Assembly: GCF_001593285.1 (NCBI RefSeq)
Contig: NZ_CP012529.1
Span: 1,054,001 to 1,118,000, forward strand
DNA: 64,000 nt
Origin: Psychrobacter sp. P2G3
GTDB lineage: Bacteria; Pseudomonadota; Gammaproteobacteria; Pseudomonadales; Moraxellaceae
Direction: 5' to 3'
Numbering within the stretch: position 1 is the stretch's first letter; each line of letters begins with the position of its first letter. The position numbers were made by a program, and so were the translations under genes. The notes below the pieces were generated by a model. That model did not search any database. It was not told the DNA's origin and saw nothing but the letters and a program-made list of their open reading frames with translations. Shown here piece after piece: positions 53,522 to 64,000 of this stretch.

Positions 53522-54345
53522 ACCTCGCAATTGTTTTAGATAAAAAAAAGCTGGTACTATAATTTATAGTCCCAACTATGATGAATTTAATAAGCAGCCC
53601 AACACCATTCGTGCTATTGATACACAGGGCCGTTGCTTTATTAACAGTCGGTCAGCAGAACATACTACGAAAGCGTTATATACGAAGAGTGGAGGCGTGA
53701 CTCATGACTTGCGTCTGATAATGGAATCACGTTAATAGCGTATAAACTTGCATTTCTTAGTAGTTACTACGAATAAGTATTTATTAGATAAGCACTTATT
53801 ATTTGTGATAGGCAAGTTGGTAGCATAGAAATACTAACCAATTGCATGTGATACATAGAAAATAGTAGAGTTGTTATTTAGCGTAACGTACGTTTTACAT
53901 GCATATGCATCTTAGTATTGATAAATAAAACTACATCTAAGTTAAGGATAAGTAACATTTGCGTGTCAACAGAGTAACACTATTGAGTATTAAATCCCAA
54001 ATTTTCGAGAGATTTAACAATTAAAAGTCGATAATTAACTGTTTTCAATCGCTAATATTAATAGGGTTTACATTAGTTTTTTTATAAAAAAATCTTTAGA
54101 TTTTGCATTAATTTTGACCTAAGTTATGTTGGTGGCTGGGCTTTTGGTCGCAAAATAGGTACAATGCCCAGCTTAATACAGTCGCTATTTTTTGATATGT
54201 TTATCAGCATGATTATCACCTCAATATTGTATAAAGTGTGAGACACATATGCTTACAGTTTGCGAGCGCTAATCTACGGTTACCGAGCAAAATAGTGGCC
54301 GACGCTGTTATCATCTTCCTTATTGCTTTATCTATTGGAGTTACT
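53522..54345. other. Long gene-free region between the symporter and folD
   Basis: 824 bases with no convincing frame, tRNA or strong hairpin. It must hold both divergent promoters. An in-frame extension upstream of folD (54238-54345) lacks a start codon with a ribosome site and encodes a hydrophobic stretch not typical of FolD. Confidence 0.4.
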
Positions 54346-55260
54346 ATGTCAAATGCCTCGCCAACTGAAACGACGATGACGTCTGATCACGAGTCTGCCA
54401 TATTATTAGACGGCAAAGCACTTGCTAAACAAATAGAGCAAGAACTGCGTACTCGTGTCGATGCTATTAAAGATAAGACTGGACGTACACCAAGCTTAGC
54501 GACGATATTGGTCGGTGATGATCCTGCTTCTGCCACTTACGTGCGTATGAAAGGCAATGCCTGTAAGCGTGTCGGCATGGATTCTATCCGAGTAGAGATG
54601 CCAAGTGTGACTACCACATCTCAGCTTATGGCTAAGATAGACGAGCTCAATAGCAACCCAGATGTACATGGCATCTTACTGCAACATCCTGTACCTAGCC
54701 ATATTGATGAGCGTGCATGTTTTGAGCAGATAGATCTTGCGAAGGATGTGGATGGGGTGACCTGTCTTGGCTTTGGACGTATGAGTATGCAAGAGTCAGC
54801 CTATGGCTCATGTACACCGCAAGGTATCATGCACTTGTTAAGCCATTATGATATTGAGCTTGCAGGCAAAGAAGCGGTGGTAGTAGGGCGTAGTGCTATC
54901 TTGGGTAAGCCGATGGCGATGATGCTATTGAATGCCAACTGTACGGTGACTATTTGCCATTCAAAGACAGAAAATCTAGCTGCTCATATTAATCGTGCTG
55001 ATATTGTCGTTGGCGCAGTAGGCGTGCCTGAGCTGATCAAAGCGGAATGGATAAAGAAGGGTGCTGTCGTCATTGATGCAGGCTTCCATCCCACTGACAA
55101 TGGCGGCGTAGGGGATATCGAGATGCACGGCGTCGAGAATATCGCTAGTGCTTATACACCAGTACCGGGTGGTGTCGGTCCGATGACTATCAATACGCTC
55201 ATCCGTCAAACAGTCGATGCTGCTGAAAAGTCAGCTGGTTTAGTATCAGCTGATGCGTGA
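54346..55260 (+). CDS. folD: Methylenetetrahydrofolate dehydrogenase/cyclohydrolase FolD
   Basis: FolD oxidises 5,10-methylene-THF with NADP+ and hydrolyses the product to 10-formyl-THF for purine and Met-tRNA formylation. ATG 54346 has GGAG five bases upstream. The 304-residue protein carries about 20 extra N-terminal residues. Then come [28 protein letters not shown] with the catalytic Tyr and Lys, [42 protein letters not shown] for NADP+ binding, and [13 protein letters not shown] at the end. It overlaps the PsiE-like gene by eight bases, so the two are likely translated from one mRNA. Confidence 0.97.
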   Translation: MSNASPTETTMTSDHESAILLDGKALAKQIEQELRTRVDAIKDKTGRTPSLATILVGDDPASATYVRMKGNACKRVGMDSIRVEMPSVTTTSQLMAKIDELNSNPDVHGILLQHPVPSHIDERACFEQIDLAKDVDGVTCLGFGRMSMQESAYGSCTPQGIMHLLSHYDIELAGKEAVVVGRSAILGKPMAMMLLNANCTVTICHSKTENLAAHINRADIVVGAVGVPELIKAEWIKKGAVVIDAGFHPTDNGGVGDIEMHGVENIASAYTPVPGGVGPMTINTLIRQTVDAAEKSAGLVSADA

Positions 55261-55807
55261 ATCTTCCGAGCCACAACCGTCATTAAGCAAAGATCCTGAA
55301 CCTAAAATGGCGAAGACGAATGTAGATATTCATGAGCGTCTGCAATATATCGGTAGAGAGTTTGTTGATATTTGCCACTACATTATCCTATTTTTAATCA
55401 GTGTGGTGGTAGTTTGGACGGCTGGTAAAGAGTTCTTGGTGATTGTGCAAAAAGGCTCAGCAGATTTAAAAGATATCTTGATGCTGTTTATCTATCTTGA
55501 ACTACTGGCGATGATTGGTATTTATTTTAAGACTCATCGTCTGCCAGTACAGTTTTTGATATTTATTGCCATTACCGCGCTGTCACGACATTTGGTCGTT
55601 GATGTACAGGCGGTATCAGACTATTTTCATCTATGGTTATTGGCGACTATTTCTGTCGCTATCATGGTTTTAAGTGCCTCTGTTGTTATCCTTACTTGGA
55701 CGGCAAAAATGTTTGGTCGTCCTGAAGATTATTTAGATGATCATCAGAGCACCAGTACCGAGCATCACTTGCCTAGTGTTGAGAGTGCAAAAAATCGTCA
55801 TAAATAG
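55253..55807 (+). CDS. PsiE-like membrane protein
   Basis: The 184-residue protein has four membrane helices (about 42-62 [17 protein letters not shown], 78-95, 103-122 and 130-155) and hydrophilic ends. The order and the motifs [37 protein letters not shown] (in parts [31 protein letters not shown]) match the PsiE (phosphate-starvation-inducible) family, whose function is unknown. The ATG at 55253 overlaps the folD stop. A second ATG at 55307 ([15 protein letters not shown]) would give a more PsiE-like length, and the choice is open. No Pho box was recognised, since it reads through from folD. Confidence 0.85.
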   Translation: MRESSEPQPSLSKDPEPKMAKTNVDIHERLQYIGREFVDICHYIILFLISVVVVWTAGKEFLVIVQKGSADLKDILMLFIYLELLAMIGIYFKTHRLPVQFLIFIAITALSRHLVVDVQAVSDYFHLWLLATISVAIMVLSASVVILTWTAKMFGRPEDYLDDHQSTSTEHHLPSVESAKNRHK

Positions 55808-55854
55808 TCATTGATAGATGATTTATCAATAAAAAAGGGCTAACCTGAACCGAC

Positions 55855-55890
55855 CCCCATAAGTTGGACACAACTTATGGGGTATTTTTA
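55855..55890. terminator. Terminator hairpin between convergent genes, IS-end-like
   Basis: Perfect 12-base arms CCCCATAAGTTG (55855-55866) and CAACTTATGGGG (55871-55882), loop GACA, then TATTTTTA. The sequence TGAACCGACCCCCATAAGT just before it recalls IS3-group insertion sequence ends, so it may be a relic recruited as a terminator. Confidence 0.7.
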
Positions 55891-55936
55891 TGCTTAAAAT
55901 TCTTGTGCCTGCCATTCGTGTACTTGGCAGTGCAAG

Positions 55937-57151
55937 CTATAACCATTTTAATCTTTTAAAGTTATAGTATAGATAACTACATAATGACAGGATAAATAGC
56001 ATAATTATTAAATAAGAGTACTGCCAGTGTAGCTCAGGCATAAAGTCAAAGTTCATCCCATATATACCAGCGATTGCCGTTGGTACTGCCAAGATACCTG
56101 CCCATGCAGCAAGCTTACGTACGACCTCGTTCTGCCCCATATTGACCATAGCTAAATAGGTGTTCATCACTACATTGAGCATCTCGTTCAGACCGTTGAT
56201 AGCATCTAAAGAGTGTAATAAATGGTCATTAACGTCGCGGAAATAGGGTTTAGCCGCTTGAGAAAATGCTGAAACTAAATCGCTTTTTTTATGATTAATA
56301 AAGAAGCTACAGATATCTTGTACTGGCAAAATAACTGCACGCATATGGACCAGTTGCGACTTAAGCTCATATAGGTTTTTTAGGGTGCTTTTATTAAATT
56401 CATAGGTAAATACATAGCGTTCTTGCTCACGCAAATAACTGCCTAAGCGATCAGTGACCGGCATATAGTTATCAACGATAAAATCGAGGACAGCATGGAG
56501 TACAAATATGGGTCCCATCCGTAGCTTTTCAGGCCGACGGTTACAGTGTTCACGTACCGGCGCATAAGAGTTAGAAGGGCCGTTACGAATGGTAATCAGA
56601 TAGTTTTTGCCCATGAATATTGCTGTAGTGCCGTAGCGAATAATATTGTTTTCAAGTTTAGCCGTACGTAGCACTACAAAGATCATATCGTTATCGTAGT
56701 TTTCGACTTTGGCGCGCTGATGGTCTGCAAAGGCATCTTCAATCGCCAACTCATGCAAGTCAAAGGCATTTTGGACTTTTACCATGGTTTCTAAGCTTGG
56801 ATCATAAAGACCAAGCCAAATAAACTGACCACTGTTACTCAGGGATTTATTGACATCATTAAGTGCTACCTGATCAAGCTGCTCGCCCGTTTTACGAGAA
56901 TAGGCATAGCAATTGACTACCTCGTCAGCACTAGATAAATCTATATCCTCATAGCGTTCAGAGTCAGGATCGTAAACAGTCATCGTTTCAATAGTATCTT
57001 CGGCAGTCGCATCGACATCACCGTAGATATAGCTGTCATAACTATTTAGATAAGGATGCTCGTCGCTGACATCAGAATAAATACGGCTGACATTAGAGTC
57101 AGGTGTGATACGAGTATTCGTCCTGACTAGTAGATCGTCATTGCGGTTCAT
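55937..57151 (-). CDS. CorA-type divalent metal (Mg2+) transporter
   Basis: The 404-residue protein has an N-terminal acidic extension (1-100, many Asp/Tyr/Ser), the cytoplasmic funnel domain, and two C-terminal membrane helices. The first ends in the selectivity loop IAGIYGMNFDFMPEL (GMN near 370); the second is LIIMLFILSLCSYLYYNF. CorA proteins form pentameric channels that import Mg2+, Co2+ or Ni2+. At 404 residues it is longer than E. coli CorA (316) because of the N-terminal part, which may sense metals or nothing at all. GGGAGG precedes the ATG. It converges on the PsiE-like gene. Confidence 0.93.
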   Translation of the reverse strand: MNRNDDLLVRTNTRITPDSNVSRIYSDVSDEHPYLNSYDSYIYGDVDATAEDTIETMTVYDPDSERYEDIDLSSADEVVNCYAYSRKTGEQLDQVALNDVNKSLSNSGQFIWLGLYDPSLETMVKVQNAFDLHELAIEDAFADHQRAKVENYDNDMIFVVLRTAKLENNIIRYGTTAIFMGKNYLITIRNGPSNSYAPVREHCNRRPEKLRMGPIFVLHAVLDFIVDNYMPVTDRLGSYLREQERYVFTYEFNKSTLKNLYELKSQLVHMRAVILPVQDICSFFINHKKSDLVSAFSQAAKPYFRDVNDHLLHSLDAINGLNEMLNVVMNTYLAMVNMGQNEVVRKLAAWAGILAVPTAIAGIYGMNFDFMPELHWQYSYLIIMLFILSLCSYLYYNFKRLKWL

Positions 57152-57333
57152 ACACCCTCCCTTAATATCGTCATAAGAACCCAGTAGAAAATTAACAATA
57201 AAGACTATGTTTATAAAACGCTTATAAAGTTTTCATAACAATATCTTGATTAAAGAATGTCTAGAATATGACGTAACGACGTAAATTAGTCAGCCTAAAC
57301 AAACTTAATCAGTCTCAATAGATAATGTTGAAT

Positions 57334-57723
57334 TTATAGTGCGTAGCGTTTTAAGGTTTCAATATCGACTAGGGTCAATAGACTTTCATGACAGCCTTCT
57401 AGTTTTAATTTTGGCGCGATATCAAAATCTAATGCCTCAACCCAACGTAGCGCACAGATACACCAGTAATCACCAGGTTTTAGGCCAGGAAAATTATACT
57501 CTGGTAGAGGCGTAATCAAGTCATTGCCCCGACTCGAGGAAAAGTTAAGAAATTCACTGGTCATTTTGGCACAAACAGTATGCTGACCGACATCATGATT
57601 GCCAGTATGACAAAATCCATTACGATAGTAGCCAGTAATAGGGTCAAAGCAGCAGCTGGCGAGGGCAGTACCTAATACATTGGTTTGATTAATAGCAGGG
57701 TTAGGATGGTAGTCAGATGACAT
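57334..57723 (-). CDS. DUF2237 family protein
   Basis: ATG 57723 with GGAGAC just upstream gives 129 residues; a TTG at 57777 would add 18. The core NVLGTALASCCFDPITGYYRNGFC (in parts), HDVGQHTVCAKMTSEFL, LPEYNFPGLKPGDYWCICALRWVEA and LEGCHESLLTLVDIETL match DUF2237, which is common in bacteria and has no proven function. Cys and His residues (CC, FC, HTVC, WCIC) suggest a metal or redox role, but that is conjecture. It is a lone gene, 182 bases upstream of corA on the same strand. Confidence 0.9.
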   Translation of the reverse strand: MSSDYHPNPAINQTNVLGTALASCCFDPITGYYRNGFCHTGNHDVGQHTVCAKMTSEFLNFSSSRGNDLITPLPEYNFPGLKPGDYWCICALRWVEALDFDIAPKLKLEGCHESLLTLVDIETLKRYAL

Positions 57724-58422
57724 AAGGTCTCCGAAATTAAGTGGTTTTATAGGGGTTGGTAAATTGCTTTTTTGCAATGAGTTGCTTGTGCAGTTGGTTA
57801 TTCATTGCAAAAATACTTTATAAAGTGGCCTTTTATTGATAACCAATTATATATAGCGTATTGCCAAATCGTAGTAATGCTATCAGTGGCTGTTATTCAT
57901 GAATAAACTGTAGTATTACAATGCTTACTGACAGCATCGAACGTGCGCCAGTGTAACATGAGTCTATCAAGAAGACGTCAATCAAATAACCCGTATAATG
58001 ACGTGTAGAGCATAGATGATAACTTTTTCTTACTATTTATCAGTAGCGGAAACCATAAAAAATGACGACTATAGCTTAGAGTAAATGGTATCGAGACTAC
58101 CAGATATTTATGACCATTCAGAACACATTGATTTGAATTGTGACTAGGCGAACCCTAGCTGCTATGATAAACTAAAACATAAAGTGCCCTGATGATTTAT
58201 CATATTTTATTAGCGCACAAAGATACTCGTCTTATCATCCTAACTAATACTTATTACTCACCCTTTTTGCGGTTACCTAGTTTGTTTATAAATAATTGGG
58301 TCAATGATGTTGCGCGTTAAAAAACTGTCAAAAATTTACAGTATTCATCGTTGATATGTTCGTAAATATAACCTTATCATGCCGCGTTTTTTGGTAAGCG
58401 ATACGCCAAACAAGGATTTATT
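57724..58422. other. Gene-free region before hisZ
   Basis: About 700 bases without a convincing gene or tRNA. ACTGT (58324-58328) and ACAGT (58337-58341) form a weak inverted repeat about 90 bases before hisZ. Promoters for hisZ and the DUF2237 gene must lie here but none stands out. Confidence 0.4.
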
Positions 58423-59730
58423 GTGTCTGCCAGTTCTGATTCAGCTGTACCCGTCCAATCACGCCCTGAAAATAATGCCACTACTCAGCATGCTGATAAC
58501 AGTAGCGTACCCAATCATCTACCTTATCTAAGTAATTTTACTGCAGAAGTCGCCAATAGCTGGCTGCTACCTGACGGTGTGGTTGATGTGTTATTTGAGG
58601 ATGCACAAAAGCAAGAAGTGCTTCGCCATCAACTAACCCAGCAGCTCATCACTCATGGCTATCAGCTCGTATGTCCGCCGATGATTGAGTTCACTGAGTC
58701 ACTACTTAGTGATGCATCAGAAGATCTAAAGCGCCAGACGTTTAAGATTATCGACCAGCTCACAGGTCGTTTGATGGGAGTACGTGCGGATATCACGCCG
58801 CAGATTTTGCGTATTGATGCGCATCATGGTGGCAACGGTATTGCGCGTTATTGTTATGCAGGCGATGTCATTCATACATTGCCATCAGGACTGTTTGGGT
58901 CGCGTACGCCATTACAATTGGGTGCTGAGATCTTTGGTTGTGCCTCACTCAGTGCAGATTTTGAGCTGATAGACGTTCTGTTTACGATGATTAATGATTT
59001 AAACATGAGTGCAGCCTTGCATATTGATTTAGGTCATGTAGCCATATTTAAACGTTTAGCCATATTAGCAGATCTGCCAGAGAATGATACCAAGCAGCTG
59101 ATGCACCTATATGCAAATAAGAATTTGCCAGAGCTCAAGCGCGTCTGCCAAGCACTGCCAATGGGTAGTGACTTTTATGCATTAGCGCGCTTTGGTCATG
59201 ATATGACACAGCTATTGGCTAAGCTTTCAGATACCGCTCAACAAGATGTTGATATTGCTACGGCGGTCGATGAGCTTCAACGCTTAAAAACGCATCTGCA
59301 AGAGCAATGGAATTGCGATGTCAGTATCGATGTCACTGAACTTTCAGGCTATCATTATCATACAGGTATCGTATTCAACGGCTACATCAATAGTGAAACC
59401 CAACCATTAGTACGCGGTGGGCGTTTTGATGGTATGCAGAGCGGTGATCACTTAACAGGTAGCCAGCTGCGCGAAGCCACTGGCTTTAGTATGGATGTCA
59501 GCCGCTTATTAGCACATGTTCAACTAGACGCTCCGATGGTCGTTATCGTTGATTATGATACCGTCAGTAATACGGACAGCGCACAAAAACAGACATTACA
59601 ACAGCAAGTTGATAGCTTGCGCCAGCAGGGTTATCGCGTGACTGTACCGCTAGATGCGCACGATTGTCCTCAGGGTATCACGCATCGCTTAAGCATCGTT
59701 AATAACCAATGGCAATTAACCGCTATTTAA
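58423..59730 (+). CDS. hisZ: ATP phosphoribosyltransferase regulatory subunit HisZ
   Basis: HisZ is a class II aminoacyl-tRNA synthetase-like protein that pairs with short-form HisG for the first step of histidine synthesis. The 435-residue protein begins at GTG 58423 after AAGGA. Residues 40-60 (NSWLLPDGVVDVLFEDAQKQEVLRHQL in parts) are the usual HisZ opening after a 30-residue low-complexity extension. The synthetase-like motifs are LVCPPMIEFTESLL, LMGVRADITPQILRIDAHH, and GYHYHTGIVFNGYI with VRGGRFDGM. Tyr-His-Tyr-His in that last part replaces the HisRS active site. hisZ next to purA is a common arrangement in beta/gamma-proteobacteria. A hisG is not in the window. Confidence 0.93.
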   Translation: MSASSDSAVPVQSRPENNATTQHADNSSVPNHLPYLSNFTAEVANSWLLPDGVVDVLFEDAQKQEVLRHQLTQQLITHGYQLVCPPMIEFTESLLSDASEDLKRQTFKIIDQLTGRLMGVRADITPQILRIDAHHGGNGIARYCYAGDVIHTLPSGLFGSRTPLQLGAEIFGCASLSADFELIDVLFTMINDLNMSAALHIDLGHVAIFKRLAILADLPENDTKQLMHLYANKNLPELKRVCQALPMGSDFYALARFGHDMTQLLAKLSDTAQQDVDIATAVDELQRLKTHLQEQWNCDVSIDVTELSGYHYHTGIVFNGYINSETQPLVRGGRFDGMQSGDHLTGSQLREATGFSMDVSRLLAHVQLDAPMVVIVDYDTVSNTDSAQKQTLQQQVDSLRQQGYRVTVPLDAHDCPQGITHRLSIVNNQWQLTAI

Positions 59731-59868
59731 TTAAGCTGTTCGTCAAAAAATAATTTTATCAAAAGATAATGTTGTCAAAAAAAGCACTACTTTTCGCTTA
59801 GTTTTTTAAATTGTTACCGTATAGCTGTTCGATAATAGACAGGCTATGCATCTAATAAATCATTGTAA

Positions 59869-61167
<1,299 letters not shown>

Positions 61168-61193
61168 GTAAATAGACTGAATTATCGAACAAT

Positions 61194-61227
61194 AAAACCC
61201 TGATGCATAAGTGTTGGGGTTTTTTTA
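61194..61227 (+). terminator. Intrinsic terminator after purA
   Basis: AAAACCC pairs with GGGGTTTT around a loop of about 15 bases, followed by a T run. The stretch 61228-61507 shows no gene and must hold the ndk promoter. Confidence 0.72.
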
Positions 61228-61507
61228 TTTATAAGACATTAAAGGTATAGGTAAATGTTTGGCACACCATGCAAGTGTTAACGTTTAATAAATGCTAAGT
61301 TTACGTTTAAGTAAGCTGCATTTATAAATTGCCTCTATCATTTATAGCGTCAATCATTATAATAGTCAGCAATCCTGTGTTGACGCTTGTGTTTTTGTAT
61401 TGATAAACCATGAGTAATCTAAGTCAGACCAAGTCAACGTTGTGATCAAAGAATAAATTAATTGCGATTTCATTTTTATTTAACTTATCATTTATTAGGA
61501 GCTTTTC

Positions 61508-61939
61508 ATGGCTAACGAACGTACTTTATCTATCATCAAACCTGACGCTGTTGCTGGCAACCACATCGGCGCTATCTATGACCGTTTTGAACAAGCTGGT
61601 CTAAAAATTGTTGCTGCTAAAATGATGCAACTTGATGATGAAAAAGCAGGCGGTTTCTACGCTGAGCATGCTGAGCGTCCATTTTACAATGACCTAAAAT
61701 CTTTCATGATGTCAGGTCCAGTATTGGTATCAGTACTAGAAGGCGAAAATGCTATCGCTAAACACCGCGAAATCATGGGTGCAACTAACCCAAAAGATGC
61801 AGACAAAGGCACTATCCGTGCTGATTTTGCTAGCAGCATCGATGAAAACGCGGTTCATGGTTCAGATTCAGCTGAATCAGCAGCACGTGAAATCAGCTAT
61901 TTTTTCAATGATAATGAAGTTTGTGCACGTACGCGTTAA
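61508..61939 (+). CDS. ndk: Nucleoside diphosphate kinase
   Basis: Ndk transfers the gamma-phosphate between nucleotides to balance NTP pools. The 143-residue protein is the standard length. It opens [18 protein letters not shown], with KPD the phosphate-binding Lys. It then has [16 protein letters not shown] and the NTP-binding [17 protein letters not shown]. The catalytic His is in [25 protein letters not shown] lies seven bases before the ATG. Ndk directly followed by rlmN is a common gamma-proteobacterial order. Confidence 0.98.
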   Translation: MANERTLSIIKPDAVAGNHIGAIYDRFEQAGLKIVAAKMMQLDDEKAGGFYAEHAERPFYNDLKSFMMSGPVLVSVLEGENAIAKHREIMGATNPKDADKGTIRADFASSIDENAVHGSDSAESAAREISYFFNDNEVCARTR

Positions 61940-62114
61940 TATAGTAAACCAACTATAAACTGCTACGTTGTCAGACTCGCTTAATGTACTAAATGTACAA
62001 TTTGCTCTCGTCTTTCTAGTATCAGTCTTATATTTGATTCACTATAGCTGAGCGTTGTTAAGCTGTAAGCCTAAGCATTAACAACGATCAGTATTAATCA
62101 GTAGTGTAGCAAAG

Positions 62115-62147
62115 CGGCTTATACTCAATAGGGTATAAGCCGTTTCA
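62115..62147 (+). terminator. Terminator-like hairpin after ndk
   Basis: Perfect arms CGGCTTATAC (62115-62124) and GTATAAGCCG (62133-62142) with an 8-base loop, then TTTCAT. The rest of 61940-62423 shows no gene; short AT-rich stretches there could hold the rlmN promoter. Confidence 0.72.
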
Positions 62148-62423
62148 TCTATTATCAATAATTTAGATATTTTATCAACGGCGCTGTTATTTATCGAAGC
62201 ATTATTAAGCTTATCGGTTGTTTTTATTGAAATTTATCGCTATGTCCCTCATTATTGATAATTAATCATTTAATTAGCGTTATCAATCCCTTATCAGCAC
62301 ATTGTCGCTATAGATAATTATTTGCATTCTATATAGGACAGGTTCTGCGCTCATAACGGATTGCTCAATGCATCATTTAATTGTAAAACTACGCTCATGG
62401 CTTATGCCAAAAGGTTACCTATT

Positions 62424-63668
62424 ATGTCAACGATTCAAACACCCACTCAGCACGTGCCCAACAAGCTTACTGGTAGCATTAAGCTAGTAGATGAAGCGCA
62501 GGCAAGAACCAATTTATTGGGAATGACGCAAGCCCAACTTGCTGATTACTTTAAGAGCATCGGTGAAAAGCCTTTCCGTGCCACTCAAGTGGTTAAGTGG
62601 ATATATCAGCAAGGTGTTACTGACTTTGAGCAGATGACTAATCTGAGTAAATCATTGCGCGATAAGCTGTCTATGCATGCCTGTGTGACCCCGCCAAAAG
62701 TTATTCATCGTCAATATAGTGAGGATGGTACGCGTAAATGGGTCTTTGAAGTGACAGGTGGCTCATTGGTTGAGACGGTGCTAATTCCAGCAGATGATAG
62801 CAAGGTAAATGGCCGCAAGACTTTATGTGTATCTTCACAAGTGGGCTGTGCACTTGATTGTAGCTTTTGTAGTACTGGTAAACAGGGCTTTGAGCGTGAT
62901 TTAAGTGCTGCTGAGATTATCGGGCAGCTATGGGTGGCCAATGCTTCTTATATGACGGATGAAAATGACAGTCTAGAAAATGTTGACCATAGCTTGTGGG
63001 AAAACAACGTGACCAACGTAGTCATGATGGGCATGGGTGAGCCGCTATTAAATTATAAACCAGTGGTTGGCTCAATGGAGCTAATGCTCAGCGACCACGC
63101 TTATGGTTTATCAAAACGTCGAGTGACTTTGTCAACCTCAGGCGTGGTACCTAAAATGTACCAATTAGCACAAGATATTGACGTAGCACTGGCTATCTCG
63201 TTACATGCGCCAAATGATGAGCTGCGTAATGAGCTTGTGCCAATCAATAAAAAGTATCCTTTGAGTGAGCTAATCGCTGCTGCAAAAAACTATGTTTATG
63301 ATGTTAATCCGCGTCATAAAAAACACGTGACCATCGAATACGTCATGTTAGATGGTGTTAACGATAGCAATGAGCACGCTGAACAAATGGTTAAGCTATT
63401 AGAAGGCTTGCCAAGTAAGATTAACCTTATTCCGTTCAATCCGTTCCCGCATGCGCCTTACGATAAATCAAGTAACAACCGCATTCACGCTTTTAGCAAT
63501 ATTCTTAGCGAAGCGGGTTTTGTCTGTACTATTCGCCAGACGCGTGGTGATGATATTGATGCGGCCTGTGGTCAGTTAGTGGGACAAGTGGCAGATCGAA
63601 CCAGACGCTCGGCAGCATGGCAGCAAAGTATTAAAGATCGCGGTATTAAAGACGATGCAACTGTTTGA
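62424..63668 (+). CDS. rlmN: Dual-specificity 23S rRNA/tRNA (adenine-C2) methyltransferase RlmN
   Basis: RlmN is a radical-SAM enzyme that methylates C2 of A2503 in 23S rRNA and A37 in some tRNAs. Among in-frame starts (TTG 62361, ATG 62397, ATG 62424) I favour 62424, about ten bases after AAGG, giving 414 residues. [20 protein letters not shown] opens the N-terminal RNA-binding region. [18 protein letters not shown] near 150 supplies the CxxxCxxC cluster. [23 protein letters not shown] and [14 protein letters not shown] follow. The C-terminal [15 protein letters not shown] carries the second catalytic Cys (about 382) that forms the methyl-Cys intermediate. Confidence 0.97.
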   Translation: MSTIQTPTQHVPNKLTGSIKLVDEAQARTNLLGMTQAQLADYFKSIGEKPFRATQVVKWIYQQGVTDFEQMTNLSKSLRDKLSMHACVTPPKVIHRQYSEDGTRKWVFEVTGGSLVETVLIPADDSKVNGRKTLCVSSQVGCALDCSFCSTGKQGFERDLSAAEIIGQLWVANASYMTDENDSLENVDHSLWENNVTNVVMMGMGEPLLNYKPVVGSMELMLSDHAYGLSKRRVTLSTSGVVPKMYQLAQDIDVALAISLHAPNDELRNELVPINKKYPLSELIAAAKNYVYDVNPRHKKHVTIEYVMLDGVNDSNEHAEQMVKLLEGLPSKINLIPFNPFPHAPYDKSSNNRIHAFSNILSEAGFVCTIRQTRGDDIDAACGQLVGQVADRTRRSAAWQQSIKDRGIKDDATV

Positions 63669-63689
63669 TAAATAGCAGATATATGGCGA

Positions 63690-63730
63690 ATGAAGGCTTA
63701 ACCGCAGATAAGGGCTAAGCTTTCTTTTCA
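63690..63730 (+). terminator. Terminator-like hairpin after rlmN
   Basis: AAGGCTTA pairs with TAAGCTTT around a 15-base loop, followed by CTTTTC; imperfect but in the expected place. Confidence 0.5.
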
Positions 63731-63872
63731 TTTTATAGATCGCATTAAATAGCCTTCATAACAATAAAAATGTAGTCATAGTAACTAAATTGTACTTAAG
63801 GGGTCTAAATCCATTAAACTAATGGCTGTTTGAAACCCTAGTGCTAAACTCACAGTACTGAAACTTAGTTTT

Positions 63873-64000
63873 ATGATGGCGGCTATGATGATTTCTAAAT
63901 ACTCTTGTCAACTCAAGACTCAGCGCAAAATTCCTTTATTAATGAATGAGTCCGCAACAGTGATCACGTATCAAGAAACACTTCATACTGCGCTTAGCAG
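63873..64000 (+). CDS. Start of an unidentified gene, cut by the window end
   Basis: An open frame from ATG 63873 (another ATG at 63876) runs off the edge after 42 codons with no stop. The visible part (SKYSCQLKTQRKIPLLMNESATVITYQETLHTALS in parts) shows no signal peptide or motif. In relatives, pilF often follows rlmN, but the lipobox expected for PilF is not visible here. No clear ribosome site stands before the first ATG, so this may not be the true start. Confidence 0.35.
   Translation, partial: MMAAMMISKYSCQLKTQRKIPLLMNESATVITYQETLHTALS

Noticed and set aside
54238..54345. Hydrophobic N-terminal extension of FolD
   Set aside because: FolD is cytoplasmic; the extension lacks a good start, and ATG 54346 has a clear GGAG site.
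57724..58422. Possible small RNA or leader peptide before hisZ
   Set aside because: No terminator-bounded transcript, His-rich leader peptide or convincing promoter pair was found.

Overview
The window looks like a chromosome segment of a gamma-proteobacterium of the Moraxellaceae, most likely Psychrobacter. This is inferred from AT-rich but conserved housekeeping proteins, a fused RNase HI/DNA polymerase III epsilon gene, the hisZ-purA order, a solo rsxB beside nth, and several BCCT osmolyte transporters. No 16S rRNA gene is present, so the genus is an inference.

Layout. 1-7.7 kb: the end of a short-chain dehydrogenase gene, an L,D-transpeptidase gene broken by one in-frame stop, an OafA-type acyltransferase, clpB behind a good sigma-32-like promoter, and a PQQ-type sugar dehydrogenase lipoprotein. 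7.9-13.5 kb: three tandem BCCT transporters, each with its own terminator and a near-identical promoter (TTGATA, 17 bp, TAxxGT). 13.6-22.9 kb: a minus-strand block with a Kazal-like lipoprotein, a DUF3144 protein, metK, a DJ-1/PfpI protein, nth, rsxB, nudC, a FimL-like protein and the rnhA-dnaQ fusion. 23-28.9 kb: small lipoprotein and membrane proteins, a YkvA protein, a Tat-exported LD-carboxypeptidase, a 49-residue protein with 11 cysteines, an acyl-CoA ligase and an SDR gene fragment.

28,993-51,130: a genomic island of about 22 kb inserted in the 3' end of tRNA-Leu(UAA). It is bounded by a 22-bp direct repeat, with a P4-type tyrosine integrase next to the intact tRNA and a second, imperfect repeat just inside each end. 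Its left half carries a large unknown protein, an HUH/YagK-YfjJ (inovirus Gp2-like) protein, a zinc-ribbon protein, DUF932, a YqaJ-type exonuclease, a Gp3-like protein, an unknown protein and an AlpA-type regulator. Most of these are followed by their own terminator. Its right half carries four large genes in line: a GmrSD-like DUF262/HNH protein, a SNF2 helicase, a very long beta-class DNA methyltransferase and a type III-like Res helicase-nuclease. I read this as a composite anti-phage restriction system. Its control region holds repeats 21-22 bp apart and a palindrome, and mod-res has its own promoter-like site and hairpin leader.

51.1-64 kb: tRNA-Leu, tRNA-Cys, a sodium:solute symporter with a 44-residue small partner, folD, a PsiE-like protein, a CorA-type transporter, a DUF2237 protein, hisZ, purA, ndk, rlmN and the start of an unidentified gene. 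All functions are assigned by reading motifs; no database search was possible.
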